DNA from: Cupriavidus agavae | GTDB taxonomy: Bacteria; Pseudomonadota; Gammaproteobacteria; Burkholderiales; Burkholderiaceae | NCBI RefSeq assembly: GCF_004217045.1 | Contig: NZ_SGXM01000004.1 | Coordinates: 186,001 to 250,000 of the forward strand | Length of the DNA: 64,000 nt | Reading direction: 5' to 3' | Shown here: piece by piece, positions 42,463 through 51,681 of the stretch | How positions within the stretch are numbered: position 1 is the first letter of the stretch | Layout of the letters: every line of letters begins with the position of its first letter | The notes under the pieces: model-generated | Told to the model about the DNA's origin: nothing | The model's input: the letters and a program-made list of their open reading frames with translations, nothing else | Databases searched by the model: none | Translations under genes and position numbers: made by a program

Positions 42463-43386
42463 ATGGAAGCGCTCAACCTGCTCGAATCGTTCATCCAGAC
42501 CGCCGAAACCGGCAGTTTCTCGGCCGCCGCCCGCCGGCTGGGCCTGACGCCGGCCGCGATCAGCAAGAACGTGGGGAGACTCGAAACGCACTTGGGAGTG
42601 CGCCTGTTTCAGCGCAGCACCCGGCGGCTCACGCTGACGCTGGGCGGCGAACAGTTCCTGCGGCAGGTCAGCGAGCCTTACGCCGCCCTGCAGGCTGCCT
42701 TTGCCAGCGTCGCGCAGGACGAAGGGCGGCCTGCCGGGGTACTCAAGGTCAGCATGGCGGTGGCATTCGGGCGGGAGTATCTGGTGCCGTTGCTCGGAGA
42801 GTTCCTGGCGCGTTATCCAGCCATCGTGCCTGACTGGCGCTTCGAGAACCGGACGGTCGACCTGATCGCCGACGGCATCGACGTGGCCATCGGCGGCGGC
42901 ATCGAACTGACCGAAGGCGTGGTGGCGCGCGAACTGGCGCGGGTGCACGTGGTGGCCACCGCGTCGCCGGCCTACCTGAAAGGCAGGGCGCTGCCCCGGC
43001 ATCCGTCGGAACTGGCGTCATTCGACGGCATTGCGCGGCGCTCGTCGTCGAGCGGCCGGGTTCGCACCTGGACGCTGCGCAACCAGATCGGCGAGCAGGC
43101 GCTGGCCGAACCGCGCATGCGGGCCATCTTCGACGATCCCGAGGCCATGGCGCACGCCGCCATGCAGGGCCTGGGCGTGGCGTTGCTGCCGATGCCGCAC
43201 GCTGCGCCGTGGCTGCAGCGCGGGGCGCTGGTGCGGTTGCTGCCGGGCTGGTGCGCCGACAACGGGCCGATTGCGCTCTACTATCCGAACCGCAGGCAGC
43301 TGCCACCGCGGACGCGCGTGTTCATCGAGTTCATCGTCGAGGCGTTCCAGCGGCCGGAGCTGCTGCTGCGCTTCGACGGCCGCTAA
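42463..43386 (+). CDS. LysR-family regulator divergent from the FabG-like SDR
   Basis: This 307-residue LysR regulator has an N-terminal HTH (FSAAARRLGLTPAAISKNVG, about residues 19-38) and a substrate-binding domain of the CrgA/AaeR-like group (VAFGREYLVPLLGEFLARYP, then DLIADGIDVAIGGG). It most likely controls the divergent SDR and itself. The stop codon overlaps by four bases the stop of the next, convergent LysR gene. Confidence 0.92.
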   Translation: MEALNLLESFIQTAETGSFSAAARRLGLTPAAISKNVGRLETHLGVRLFQRSTRRLTLTLGGEQFLRQVSEPYAALQAAFASVAQDEGRPAGVLKVSMAVAFGREYLVPLLGEFLARYPAIVPDWRFENRTVDLIADGIDVAIGGGIELTEGVVARELARVHVVATASPAYLKGRALPRHPSELASFDGIARRSSSSGRVRTWTLRNQIGEQALAEPRMRAIFDDPEAMAHAAMQGLGVALLPMPHAAPWLQRGALVRLLPGWCADNGPIALYYPNRRQLPPRTRVFIEFIVEAFQRPELLLRFDGR

Positions 43387-44330
43387 CGCGCGGCGAGCAG
43401 GCGGCGGCGCGCCGCGTCGAATGCCGCCCCTTCATGCGCCAGCCAGGCTTCCACCTCGGCCACCGGCTCGGTCTGGCCGTGCGCGCAGACGAAGTGGTAC
43501 GACGCCCGGCTCGGCGCATGGATGCCCCACAAGTCCACCAGCCGGCCAGACTCGATATCCTCGAGCACCAGCGCGGTGCGTCCCATGGCCACGCCCTGTC
43601 CGGCCAGCGCGGCGTTGATCGCCAGTTGCGAGAGGTTGAAGCGCTGCCCCTCGGATTCGTCCGGCAGCGTCACGCCCGCGTGCGCGAGCCAGCATTGCCA
43701 TTCCTCGAATTCGCTGGCGCCATCCCACGGGCTCACGTCGTGCAGCAGCATGCCGGCCCGCAAGCCGTCCGGCGACGCCAGCTCGGGATGCGCGGCGAGG
43801 TACGCCGGGCTGGCCACCGGTACCAGCCACTCTTCCAGGAACACGCGGGCCTTGAGGTCCGGATACCCGCCGGGGTCGAAGCGTACGGCGGCCTCGATGC
43901 CGTCGCGCATCATCCGCGAGCGGTCCAGCGCGTGGAACTCGCCGTAGACGCGCAGCCCGATTTCCGGATGTTGCCGGAAGAAATTGCCGAGCCGCGGCGT
44001 CAGCCAGACCATGGCGAACGAGGGGGAGCACGAGAGCGCGATTGGATGCTTGTCACGCTTGCGCAGCTGCGTCAGCGTGCTTTCGATGGCCTGGAACGAT
44101 TCGCGCAGCACAAAGCGTAGCCGCTCGCCCTCCGGCGTGAGCACCAGCGCACGCGGCGTACGCAGGAACAGCGGGCGGTCCAGCCATTGTTCGAGCTGCT
44201 TCACCTGCTGGCTGACCGCGCCCTGCGTCACGCAGAGTTCGGCGGCGGCCTGGGTGAAGTTGCAATGCCGCGCCGCCGCCTCAAAACAGCGCAGCCAGCC
44301 CAATAATGATGCGGAGAGCGTGTTAGCCAT
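43383..44330 (-). CDS. LysR-family regulator (GcvA/DsdC-like) divergent from dsdA
   Basis: This 315-residue LysR regulator has a GcvA-type N-terminus (LLGWLRCFEAAARHCNFTQA, then LCVTQGAVSQQVKQLE, residues 32-47) and effector domain (LSCSPSFAMVWLTPRLGNFF). It lies back to back with D-serine dehydratase, the arrangement of dsdC and dsdA in enterobacteria, so D-serine is a good candidate inducer. The start at 44330 overlaps a LysR-type inverted repeat. It is not close enough to DsdC for me to give it that name. Confidence 0.9.
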   Translation of the reverse strand: MANTLSASLLGWLRCFEAAARHCNFTQAAAELCVTQGAVSQQVKQLEQWLDRPLFLRTPRALVLTPEGERLRFVLRESFQAIESTLTQLRKRDKHPIALSCSPSFAMVWLTPRLGNFFRQHPEIGLRVYGEFHALDRSRMMRDGIEAAVRFDPGGYPDLKARVFLEEWLVPVASPAYLAAHPELASPDGLRAGMLLHDVSPWDGASEFEEWQCWLAHAGVTLPDESEGQRFNLSQLAINAALAGQGVAMGRTALVLEDIESGRLVDLWGIHAPSRASYHFVCAHGQTEPVAEVEAWLAHEGAAFDAARRRLLAAR

Positions 44331-44343
44331 TAGTCAAACTAAT
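44329..44343. promoter_or_regulatory. Putative LysR operator (ATTAG-N5-CTAAT)
   Basis: ATTAGTCAAACTAAT is a perfect 5-bp inverted repeat that fits the T-N11-A LysR box. It overlaps the start codon of the minus-strand LysR gene and lies 80 bases before dsdA, fitting auto-repression combined with dsdA activation. Confidence 0.55.
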
Positions 44344-44423
44344 AGATGGATCAGTACAAATGGTTTGTCACATCGGCGGCGAGAGACAAGAATGAATCCA
44401 TCCCACCTCCGTGTTGCAAGGTC

Positions 44424-45752
44424 ATGACGATCGATACATCCAAGCTACCGCCTGAACTCCTCGCCGATATGCAGGCCGCGATGCCCGTTTTCTGGGGCAA
44501 TCCCCAATGGACAGATGCCGCAGAAGTACAAACGGTGGTAGAAGGCCGTGGCATTAGTCTAGCTGATGTGCGTGAGGCGCAGGGCCGTTTCGAACGGTTC
44601 GCGCCCCTGCTGGCGCGCCTGTTTCCGGAATTGCAGGGCAGTGCCGGGCGGATTGAGTCAGCGCTGCTGGTGGCGCCCGGCATGCAGCGGGCCATCGGGC
44701 TGTCGCGGGAGCAGGGCGCGCTGTGGATCAAGGCCGATCACAGCCTGCCGGTGGCCGGCTCGATCAAGGCGCGGGGCGGCATCCACGAGGTACTCGAGTT
44801 CACCGAGTCGCTGGCGCTCGACAATGGGCTGGTGACGCGCGATTCGGACTATTCGGTGCTGGCCGGGGCGCCGGCACGGGCGCTGTTCGGCCGCTACCAG
44901 GTGGCCGTGGGCTCTACCGGCAACCTGGGGTTGAGCATCGGCGTGATGGCGTCGGCGCTCGGCTTCCGCGCGGCGGTGCATATGTCGTCGGACGCCAAGG
45001 AATGGAAAAAGGCGCGGCTGCGGGCGCGTGGCGTGGAAGTGGTGGAGCACACGGGCGACTACGCCGCAGCCGTTGCCGCCGGCCGCCGCGAGGCCGATGC
45101 CGACCCCCACTGCTACTTTGTCGATGACGAACGCTCGATGTCGCTGATGCTGGGCTACAGCGCGGCCGCGCTGCATCTGCGCGACCAGATCGAGGCGGCC
45201 GGGCTGCGTGTGGACGCCGCCCATCCCCTGTTCGTCTACCTGCCGTGCGGCGTGGGCGGCGCGCCGGCCGGCATCGCCTTCGGCCTGCGCCAGCTGTACG
45301 GGCCGCACGTCTATCCCTTCTTCGCCGAGCCAACGCAGTCGCCGTGCTTCCTGGTGGAAATGCTGGCGCCGGGCGCGTCGGTGTACGACATCGGCCTGAC
45401 CAACCGCACCGAGGCTGATGGGCTGGCCGTGCCGCAGGCATCGGAACTCGCCGCGCAAGCCATGCGCCCGCTGCTGGGCGGCGTCTTCACGGTGGCCGAC
45501 GACACACTGTTCGCGGACCTGCACCGTGTGCGAGAGAGCGAGGACCTGCGCATCGAGCCGTCGGCGGCGGCCGGATTCAGCGGTCCGCGCATGCTGACCG
45601 GCACTGCGGCCGGGCGCGCCTGGCTCAGGCAGAACAACCTGGAGGCGCGCATGCCGGACGCGACGCATCTGGTCTGGACGACGGGCGGCCTGTTCGTGCC
45701 CGCCGAGGAGTACGCGCGCTTTGCCGAACGCGGCGCAGCGCTGGCCGGCTGA
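44424..45752 (+). CDS. dsdA: D-serine ammonia-lyase (D-serine dehydratase)
   Basis: This 442-residue PLP enzyme converts D-serine to pyruvate and ammonia. It has DsdA length and sequence: N-terminal [15 protein letters not shown], then the PLP Lys at residue 115 in [17 protein letters not shown]. The phosphate-binding loop [12 protein letters not shown] lies near 167, and C-terminal motifs are [13 protein letters not shown] and [12 protein letters not shown] 44424 matches the family start; there is an in-frame ATG 26 codons earlier with no homology. A LysR gene is divergent, and a Bug protein and an amidase follow, so the unit may release and use D-serine or D-seryl amides. Confidence 0.95.
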   Translation: MTIDTSKLPPELLADMQAAMPVFWGNPQWTDAAEVQTVVEGRGISLADVREAQGRFERFAPLLARLFPELQGSAGRIESALLVAPGMQRAIGLSREQGALWIKADHSLPVAGSIKARGGIHEVLEFTESLALDNGLVTRDSDYSVLAGAPARALFGRYQVAVGSTGNLGLSIGVMASALGFRAAVHMSSDAKEWKKARLRARGVEVVEHTGDYAAAVAAGRREADADPHCYFVDDERSMSLMLGYSAAALHLRDQIEAAGLRVDAAHPLFVYLPCGVGGAPAGIAFGLRQLYGPHVYPFFAEPTQSPCFLVEMLAPGASVYDIGLTNRTEADGLAVPQASELAAQAMRPLLGGVFTVADDTLFADLHRVRESEDLRIEPSAAAGFSGPRMLTGTAAGRAWLRQNNLEARMPDATHLVWTTGGLFVPAEEYARFAERGAALAG

Positions 45753-45798
45753 TCACACGTCACCGAATTTTTAGATTGCATCGTTGCGGAGTCACATC

Positions 45799-46788
45799 AT
45801 GAACCGTTCGCCCCTGATCCTTTCCACGCTCGCCCATACCGTGCTGGCATGCAGCCTCGCCACCGGCGCCACGGCGGCCCTGGCCGATACGTTTCCGTCC
45901 AAGCCGATCCAGCTGGTGATCCCGTTCCCGCCGGGCGGCGCCACCGACGTGATCGGCCGCCTGATCGGCAAGAAGCTCGGCGACAAGCTGGGCCAGAGCG
46001 TGGTCGTCGACAACCGGCCCGGCGCTGGCACCATCGTCGGCGCCAGCGTGGTGTCGAAAGCCGCGCCCGATGGCTATACGCTGCTGGCCAGCTCGGGCAC
46101 CACGTTCACGGTGAACCCGGCCATCCACGCCAAGCTGCCGTACGACCCCGTGAAGAGCTTCGAGCCGATCGGGTTTGCGGGCCGCACCGGCCTGATCCTG
46201 CTGGCCAACAAGGATGTGCCGGTCAGCAACCTCAAGCAGCTCGTGGCCGCCGCCAAGGCGCAGCCCGGCAAGTACTCGTATGGATCGTTCGGCACCGGCA
46301 CCACGGCCCAGTTTGCCGGCGAGATGCTGTTCAACCTGGCCGGCGTGAAGCTGCTGCATGTGCCGTACAAAGGCAGTTCGCCGGCCATGACCGACCTGAT
46401 CGGCGGCCAGATCCCGTTCAGCGTGGATACCGTGGCCGCGGCCATTCCGCAGGTGAAGTCGGGCAAGGTCAAGGCGATTGCCGTGACCACCGCCAAGCGC
46501 TCGGCGCTGCTGCCCGACGTGCCGACGGCCGCGGAAGCGGGCTTCCCCGGCATCGATGCCGATACCTGGCTGGCGCTGGTGGCGCCGCGCGGCCTGCCGG
46601 CCGATGTGAAGCAGAAGCTGGAGAAGGCGCTGAGCGAAGTGATGGCGGATCCGGACACGCGCAAGCAACTGCAGAACGCCGGCTTCGAACCGGTGGAAGG
46701 CAACGGCGCGGCGGTCTCGGCGCTGATCAACAAGGAACTGCCGCTGATGCGTGCCACGGCGCAGCGTGCGAATATCACGGCTGAGTGA
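45799..46788 (+). CDS. Bug/TctC-family periplasmic substrate-binding protein
   Basis: This is a 329-residue secreted binding protein with signal peptide (cleavage after TAALA) and mature start DTFPSKPIQLVIPFPPGGAT, then VVDNRPGAGTIVGASVVSKA, the Bug carboxylate loop. It ends RANITAE as in many family members. ATG 45799 gives the full signal; an ATG five codons earlier is also in frame. It lies 46 bases after dsdA and 27 before the amidase gene, so it is probably co-transcribed and may bind a related amino acid or amide. Confidence 0.92.
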   Translation: MNRSPLILSTLAHTVLACSLATGATAALADTFPSKPIQLVIPFPPGGATDVIGRLIGKKLGDKLGQSVVVDNRPGAGTIVGASVVSKAAPDGYTLLASSGTTFTVNPAIHAKLPYDPVKSFEPIGFAGRTGLILLANKDVPVSNLKQLVAAAKAQPGKYSYGSFGTGTTAQFAGEMLFNLAGVKLLHVPYKGSSPAMTDLIGGQIPFSVDTVAAAIPQVKSGKVKAIAVTTAKRSALLPDVPTAAEAGFPGIDADTWLALVAPRGLPADVKQKLEKALSEVMADPDTRKQLQNAGFEPVEGNGAAVSALINKELPLMRATAQRANITAE

Positions 46789-46815
46789 TTCACGCCCCGC
46801 AAGGAGACAGGCAGT

Positions 46816-48342
46816 ATGCAGGACACAAACACACTGGTCGCCCGCCCGGCCACCGAGTTGCGCCGCATGATCGGCAGCAAGGAAATCTCGCCGGTGGAGC
46901 TGCTCGATGCGTGCATCGCGCAGATCGAGCGGGTGAACCCGTTTCTCAACGCGGTGACCGCCACCTGCTTCGACCGTGCCCGCGACGAGGCGCGCGCGGC
47001 CGAGCGCGCGGTGCTCGAAGGCAAGCCGCTGGGCCTGCTGCACGGGCTGCCGCTTGGCGTGAAGGACCTGGAGGCCACGGCTGGGCTGCTGACCACCTAT
47101 GGCTCGCCGCTGTACCGCGACAACGTACCGGCCGAGGACAACGTGCTGGTGGCGCGGCTGCGTGCGGCGGGCGCCATCGTGGCTGGCAAGACCAATATCC
47201 CCGAGATGGGCGCGGGCGCCAATTCGCGCAATGACGTGTGGGGCGCCACGGGCAATCCGTTCAATCCCAACCTCAATGCCGGCGGCTCGTCGGGCGGGTC
47301 GGCGGCGGCGCTGGCGGCCGATCTGCTGCCGGTGTGCACGGGATCCGATACGGGTGGCTCGCTGCGCATCCCGGCGGCCAAGTGCGGCGTGGTCGGCTTC
47401 CGGCCGTCGCCGGGCGTGGTGCCAAGTTCGCGCAAGCTGCTCGGCTGGACGCCGATCTCGGTGGTCGGGCCGATGGGCCGCACGGTGGCCGATGCCTGCC
47501 TGCAACTGGCCGCGTCGGCGGGCGTGTCGGCGGGCGATCCGCTGACGTATCCACTGGACCCGATGTCGTTCCTGACGCCGATGCCGGTGGATCTCGGCAG
47601 CCTGCGCGTGGCCTATACCGAGGACTTCGGCTGCTGCGACGTGGACGAAGGCATCCGCCGCACGTTCCGCGAGAAGATTGCCGCCATGCGGCACCTGTTC
47701 CGCAGCTGCGATGCCATCGACGTGGATCTGGGCGAGGCGCATCGCTGCTTCGACGTGCTGCGCGCGGAGAGCTTCGTCGCCGGCATGCGCGACGCCTACG
47801 AACGCGACCCGGGCAGCCTTGGCCCGAACACGCGTGCCAATTTCGAGATGGGCGCGAAGATGTCGCTGCTCGACAGCGCCTGGGCGCAGGCCGAGCAGAC
47901 CCGCGTGCTGCAACGCTTCCAGCGGCTGTACAGGGACTATGACGTGATCCTGTCGCCGACCACGCCGGTGTCGCCGTTCCCCTGGACCTCGCTCTATGCG
48001 GAGTCCATCAACGGCGTGAAGCAGGAGAACTACTACCGCTGGCTGTCGTTGACCTACGTGGTCACGCTGACCACGCATCCGGCGCTGTCGTTGCCGTGCG
48101 GACTCGACCACGCCGGCATGCCGTTCGGCCTGCAGATCGTGGGCGGGTTCCGCGCGGATCACCAGACGCTGGGCGTTTCTCACGCGATGGAACAGGCCTT
48201 CGCGGCCATCCCGACGCTGCGCCGTCCGCTACCCGACCTGGCCGCGCTCAAGCCGGCCGAGCCGTCGCTGACCTCGATCGTCACGGCCCCGCCGGTGCTG
48301 GATGCGAAAGTGAAGCAAGGCAAGGAAGCGTCGGCGGTCTGA
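46816..48342 (+). CDS. Amidase-signature family hydrolase
   Basis: This 508-residue amidase has the complete Ser-cisSer-Lys triad: Lys83 (PLGVKDLEAT), Ser158 in GGSSGGSAAALA and nucleophile Ser182 in TGSDTGGSLRIPA. It has no signal peptide, so it acts in the cytoplasm. Relatives hydrolyse diverse amides and carbamates, and the specificity cannot be read. With dsdA and the Bug protein upstream, it might free a D-amino acid or ammonia from an imported amide. AAGGAGAC precedes ATG 46816. It ends the operon at the 48366 hairpin. Confidence 0.93.
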   Translation: MQDTNTLVARPATELRRMIGSKEISPVELLDACIAQIERVNPFLNAVTATCFDRARDEARAAERAVLEGKPLGLLHGLPLGVKDLEATAGLLTTYGSPLYRDNVPAEDNVLVARLRAAGAIVAGKTNIPEMGAGANSRNDVWGATGNPFNPNLNAGGSSGGSAAALAADLLPVCTGSDTGGSLRIPAAKCGVVGFRPSPGVVPSSRKLLGWTPISVVGPMGRTVADACLQLAASAGVSAGDPLTYPLDPMSFLTPMPVDLGSLRVAYTEDFGCCDVDEGIRRTFREKIAAMRHLFRSCDAIDVDLGEAHRCFDVLRAESFVAGMRDAYERDPGSLGPNTRANFEMGAKMSLLDSAWAQAEQTRVLQRFQRLYRDYDVILSPTTPVSPFPWTSLYAESINGVKQENYYRWLSLTYVVTLTTHPALSLPCGLDHAGMPFGLQIVGGFRADHQTLGVSHAMEQAFAAIPTLRRPLPDLAALKPAEPSLTSIVTAPPVLDAKVKQGKEASAV

Positions 48343-48365
48343 CTGCCGGCTTCTTCCCGTGGTTG

Positions 48366-48400
48366 TGCTCCCCTCTCCCATGAAATGAGAGAGGGGAGCA
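48366..48400. terminator. Perfect 12-bp hairpin between convergent genes
   Basis: Arms TGCTCCCCTCTC and GAGAGGGGAGCA enclose an 11-base loop (CCATGAAATGA). It sits between the convergent amidase and mdcH genes and resembles the hairpin at 41561-41597 in arm sequence, loop length and location. Confidence 0.7.
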
Positions 48401-48425
48401 AGACCTGTGGCAGGCCTGGGCGTCG

Positions 48426-49349
48426 TCAAGCTTCCCCAGCCCGCCCCACCAGCACGCGCACACTATCCATCCGGCTTTCCGCCAGCGCCACGGCCTGCGG
48501 AAACAGCGGCTGGCACAGCCGCGTCAGCACGTTGCCGGGTGGCATCTCCACGGTCAGGTCCATGCCTACTGCTCGGGCCAGCAGCATCGTCTCGTGCCAG
48601 CGCACGGGCAGCGCCATGTTCTGCGCAAGGTCTTCGGCAAGGCGCGCAGGGTCGCGCAGCTCGCGTGCGGCGCTGGCGCTGAAGTAGCGCAGCCGGGGCC
48701 TGCTGAATGCCACTTTCTGGACGGCCGCATGCAACGTCGCGGCGGCTTCGTCGAGCAGCGCGCAATGCGAGGGCACGGCGATCGCCACGCGCTGCGCGGT
48801 GCGGGCGCCGGCGGCGAGCGCCAGTCCGGCGGTGCGCGCCAGGGCCGCGTCCGCGCCGGCGATGACCAGCTGGCTGTCGGCGTTGTAGTTGGCGATGTAG
48901 ACCGGGGTCTCGTTGCTGTGCACCTCGGCAACCAGCGGTGCGAGCTGTCCGGCGTCGAGACCGAGGATGGCGGTCATGCCGAAGCCGTGCGGGTATGCCT
49001 CGGCCATCAGCGCGCCGCGCAACGCCACCAGCCGTACCGCGTCGGCGAACGGCAGCGCCCCGGCCATCACCGCTGCCGGATATGCGCCAATCGACAGCCC
49101 TGCCACGCCGTGCGCGGGCGGCCCTTCTTCGAGCAACGCCCGGGCACTGGCGACGCCGGCCACCAGCAGGCAAAGCTGGACCGAGACCGTCGACGCCAGG
49201 TGTTCCGCATCGTCGTGGCGCAGCACATCGGTACCGAGCACGTCGCTGGCCTCGGCCAGGGTCGCCGCCACGGCACGGTGGTCCGGCAGGGCATGGAGCA
49301 TGCCGGGACGCTGCGCGCCCTGGCCGGGAAAGGTCAGCAGTGCGGGCAT
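48426..49349 (-). CDS. mdcH: Malonyl-CoA:ACP transacylase of malonate decarboxylase (MdcH)
   Basis: This 307-residue acyltransferase of the FabD type has LTFPGQGAQRPGM at the N-terminus, the nucleophile Ser in AGLSIGAYPAAVMAG near residue 87 and the active-site His in VPSHCALL near 195. MdcH charges the carrier subunit with malonyl from malonyl-CoA to start the cycle. It is the last gene of the minus-strand mdc operon and overlaps mdcG by 16 bases. The hairpin at 48366-48400 lies beyond. Confidence 0.93.
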   Translation of the reverse strand: MPALLTFPGQGAQRPGMLHALPDHRAVAATLAEASDVLGTDVLRHDDAEHLASTVSVQLCLLVAGVASARALLEEGPPAHGVAGLSIGAYPAAVMAGALPFADAVRLVALRGALMAEAYPHGFGMTAILGLDAGQLAPLVAEVHSNETPVYIANYNADSQLVIAGADAALARTAGLALAAGARTAQRVAIAVPSHCALLDEAAATLHAAVQKVAFSRPRLRYFSASAARELRDPARLAEDLAQNMALPVRWHETMLLARAVGMDLTVEMPPGNVLTRLCQPLFPQAVALAESRMDSVRVLVGRAGEA

Positions 49350-49975
49350 GAAGCGAGCCAGGGGTCATCGCAGAGCACGGGGCCGGCGTCGGTCTTCACC
49401 AGCACGCGGCCGCCGGTGCGCAGCCGCTCGCGCAGCGCGAAAGCGCCCAGCGGCGTGGCGATCTGGATATCGAGCCGGACTTCATGCGCGGCCAGCAAGG
49501 CTTCCAGCGCGGCAAGATCGCGCCCGGGCAAGGGCGCGGGCGCGTGGATGACCAGGTCGATGTCGCTGCCGGAATGCAACACATCGATGCCCGACGCCAG
49601 CGCGAAGCCCACCGCCCCGGTAATGCCCCAGCCGTAGCCGAGCAGGCCGAGCCGCGCCGCCACATGGTCGAGTGCGCGCAGCGCGGGCAGCACGTCGCGC
49701 CGTGGGTGCAGCCGCCAGAACCCGGCGCGCGCGATCTCTTCGGGCGAGACCACGCTCGCGCACTGGTCGGGGTGGAGCCACGCCGCATGCCGCTGTGCCC
49801 GCTCGCGGCCACGGATGCCCACCGGGATGCGACCCGTGGCGTCGCGGTCGCGCCGGACCACCAGCGGCGCCTGCGCGAGCCAGCCGGCATCGGCCCAGTC
49901 GGGCAGTGCGCCGGCCGCAAGGAATGCGGCCGGGTCGCGCAGCCAGACCAGATCGTGCGGTCGCAGCGGGGTCAT
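49334..49975 (-). CDS. mdcG: Malonate decarboxylase holo-ACP synthase (MdcG)
   Basis: This 213-residue nucleotidyltransferase has the motif GSDIDLVIHAP near residues 136-146 (GSxxDxDL type). It attaches the phosphoribosyl-dephospho-CoA group made by MdcB to the serine of the carrier MdcC. The N-terminus RPHDLVWL and the VVRRDRDATGRIPVGIRG segment are typical. It lies 15 bases after mdcE and overlaps mdcH at the other end, keeping the usual order. Confidence 0.93.
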   Translation of the reverse strand: MTPLRPHDLVWLRDPAAFLAAGALPDWADAGWLAQAPLVVRRDRDATGRIPVGIRGRERAQRHAAWLHPDQCASVVSPEEIARAGFWRLHPRRDVLPALRALDHVAARLGLLGYGWGITGAVGFALASGIDVLHSGSDIDLVIHAPAPLPGRDLAALEALLAAHEVRLDIQIATPLGAFALRERLRTGGRVLVKTDAGPVLCDDPWLASCPHC

Positions 49976-49990
49976 GGCGGGTTCAGCCGG

Positions 49991-50815
49991 TCAGTCCTGC
50001 CACTGCGCGCGCAGCAGTTCACGTGCCCGGCGCGTGGCGCTGCGGTTCGCGCCGTCAAAGCGGCTGCGCAGGTCGCGGTGCGGATCGACGTCGATGTCAG
50101 CCAGCGCCTCCTGCAGATGACGCACGAGCGTGGCGCGGTCCTCCTCGGTGGGCGCGGCGGCGTCCTGCACGGCGACCGTGCGCCACAGCAGCCCCAGCGA
50201 CGTGTAGTTGCCGAGGTCATAGGCCATCGGCGGCACCGTGGCGGCGAAGGCTTCCAGATCCTCGACGCTGCGCAGCGTGATGCGCGCGGCGGCGTCCTTG
50301 CCCATCGCGTGCACCTGCACGCCGGCGTCGTCGAGCGCCACGATGCGGTTGGCCTGGTAGCCATGGGCGAGGAACGCGCCCGACATGGCCTTGCCGACCA
50401 GCAGCGCCACCACGGGATGCCCCTGCAGGCGCGCCGTGGCATAGGCGGCGGCCGCGCCGGCCAGCGCCTGATGGATGCCGAAGGCTTCCTCGCGGCGGCC
50501 GTAGGCCTGGCTCGGCGTATCGACAATGGCGACGATGGCGCGCTTGTGCGGCGCGTCGCGGTCGGCGTCGATCACCTCGTGGACCGCACGCGCCAGCGCC
50601 CAGCCTTCGAGCAGGCCAACTTCGCCCTGGCGGGCGCGCGGCAGCGGGCTGGCCGCATCGGGTACCACGGCGATCAGGCGCGCCGCGCGGCCTGACCATT
50701 CGATGTCCGCGATCTGGACTGACGGCGGGTAGCCCGCCACGCGCGGCACCTTGCCGGCCAGCGCGGTCAGCCAGGCGTCGCCACGGCTCACGGATTGCTC
50801 GGTGCTGGCGGTCAT
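49991..50815 (-). CDS. mdcE: Malonate decarboxylase gamma subunit (MdcE)
   Basis: This 274-residue subunit has a crotonase/carboxyltransferase fold. With MdcD it decarboxylates malonyl-S-ACP to acetyl-S-ACP. Visible conserved segments are VDTPSQAYGRREEAFGIHQA near 110-130 and LLVGKAMSGAFLAHGYQANR near 152-171. The ATG at 50815 overlaps the mdcD stop as ATGA. The length agrees with the family. Confidence 0.94.
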   Translation of the reverse strand: MTASTEQSVSRGDAWLTALAGKVPRVAGYPPSVQIADIEWSGRAARLIAVVPDAASPLPRARQGEVGLLEGWALARAVHEVIDADRDAPHKRAIVAIVDTPSQAYGRREEAFGIHQALAGAAAAYATARLQGHPVVALLVGKAMSGAFLAHGYQANRIVALDDAGVQVHAMGKDAAARITLRSVEDLEAFAATVPPMAYDLGNYTSLGLLWRTVAVQDAAAPTEEDRATLVRHLQEALADIDVDPHRDLRSRFDGANRSATRRARELLRAQWQD

Positions 50816-51681
50816 TTGCGTTCTCCCAGATAGCGGCGGACCATGGCGGGGTCCGGCTGGTGTGCGGCATCGCCGGCCACGTAGGCGGCGATGCACTGCT
50901 GATAGTGCACGTACTGCTCGCTGCGCGGGCCATCGGCGGCGGGGGTGGGGGTGGGGGGCTGGGCAACGAGGTCGGCCACGACGTTGCGGACTTCCGCCGT
51001 GTCGTCGTCGACGAAGCGGTCCGCCAGCCCGGTGGCAAAGCGCTGCTCGCCGCCGGTCAGGCCCCAGATGAAGGGGCGGTCGCGCGAATCGTATTCGCCG
51101 ATGCCGGCCTCCTGCTCGATCACGGCCGGGCCGTTCAGGCCGAGGCGCGCCTCGCGCGTGACCACCAGGGCCGAGCACAGCGCCGCCGCGATCGACATGC
51201 CGCCGAAACAGCCCACCTGCCCGGCAATCACGCCGATCACGGGCTGGTAGCGCCGCAGGTCGACGATGCCGGCGTGGATCTCGGCAATCGAGGCCAGTCC
51301 GAGGTTGGCTTCCTGCAGCCGCACGCCGCCGGTCTCGAACAGGATCACCGCGCGCGTGGGCACACCGTTGCGGTTGTCGTCGGCGGCCAGTTCCAGCGCG
51401 CCGGAGATCTTGGCGCCGCCAACCTCCCCGAGGCTGCCGCCCTGGAAGGCACCTTCGATGGCCATGACCACGGCGGGTTGGCCGTCGATGCGGCCCTTGG
51501 CCACCACCACGCCGTCATCGCCCTGCGGGACGACGCCCTGGCGGGCCAGCCACGGCGACGTCAGTCCATCGAATGGCCCGGCCAGTTCGCGGAACGTGCC
51601 GGGATCGAGCAGGGCCTGCGCCCGGGCGCGTGCGGTGAGTTCGACAAAGCTCTCGCGCGAGAGCAGGGTGGCGCGATTCAT
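50812..51681 (-). CDS. mdcD: Malonate decarboxylase beta subunit (MdcD)
   Basis: This 289-residue carboxyltransferase-type subunit carries out decarboxylation of malonyl-S-ACP together with MdcE. Conserved features include MAIEGAFQGGSLGEVGGAKI near residues 68-87, ILFETGGVRLQEANLGL near 107-123 and VGCFGGMSIAA near 150. AAGGAG precedes ATG 51681, which overlaps the mdcC stop. A proline-rich stretch (AQPPTPTPAADGP) near 244-256 separates off a C-terminal helix. Confidence 0.94.
   Translation of the reverse strand: MNRATLLSRESFVELTARARAQALLDPGTFRELAGPFDGLTSPWLARQGVVPQGDDGVVVAKGRIDGQPAVVMAIEGAFQGGSLGEVGGAKISGALELAADDNRNGVPTRAVILFETGGVRLQEANLGLASIAEIHAGIVDLRRYQPVIGVIAGQVGCFGGMSIAAALCSALVVTREARLGLNGPAVIEQEAGIGEYDSRDRPFIWGLTGGEQRFATGLADRFVDDDTAEVRNVVADLVAQPPTPTPAADGPRSEQYVHYQQCIAAYVAGDAAHQPDPAMVRRYLGERK

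Noticed and set aside
45760..48183. An 807-codon minus-strand frame opposite the Bug and amidase genes
   Set aside because: Antisense shadow of high-GC coding sequence; no motif seen.
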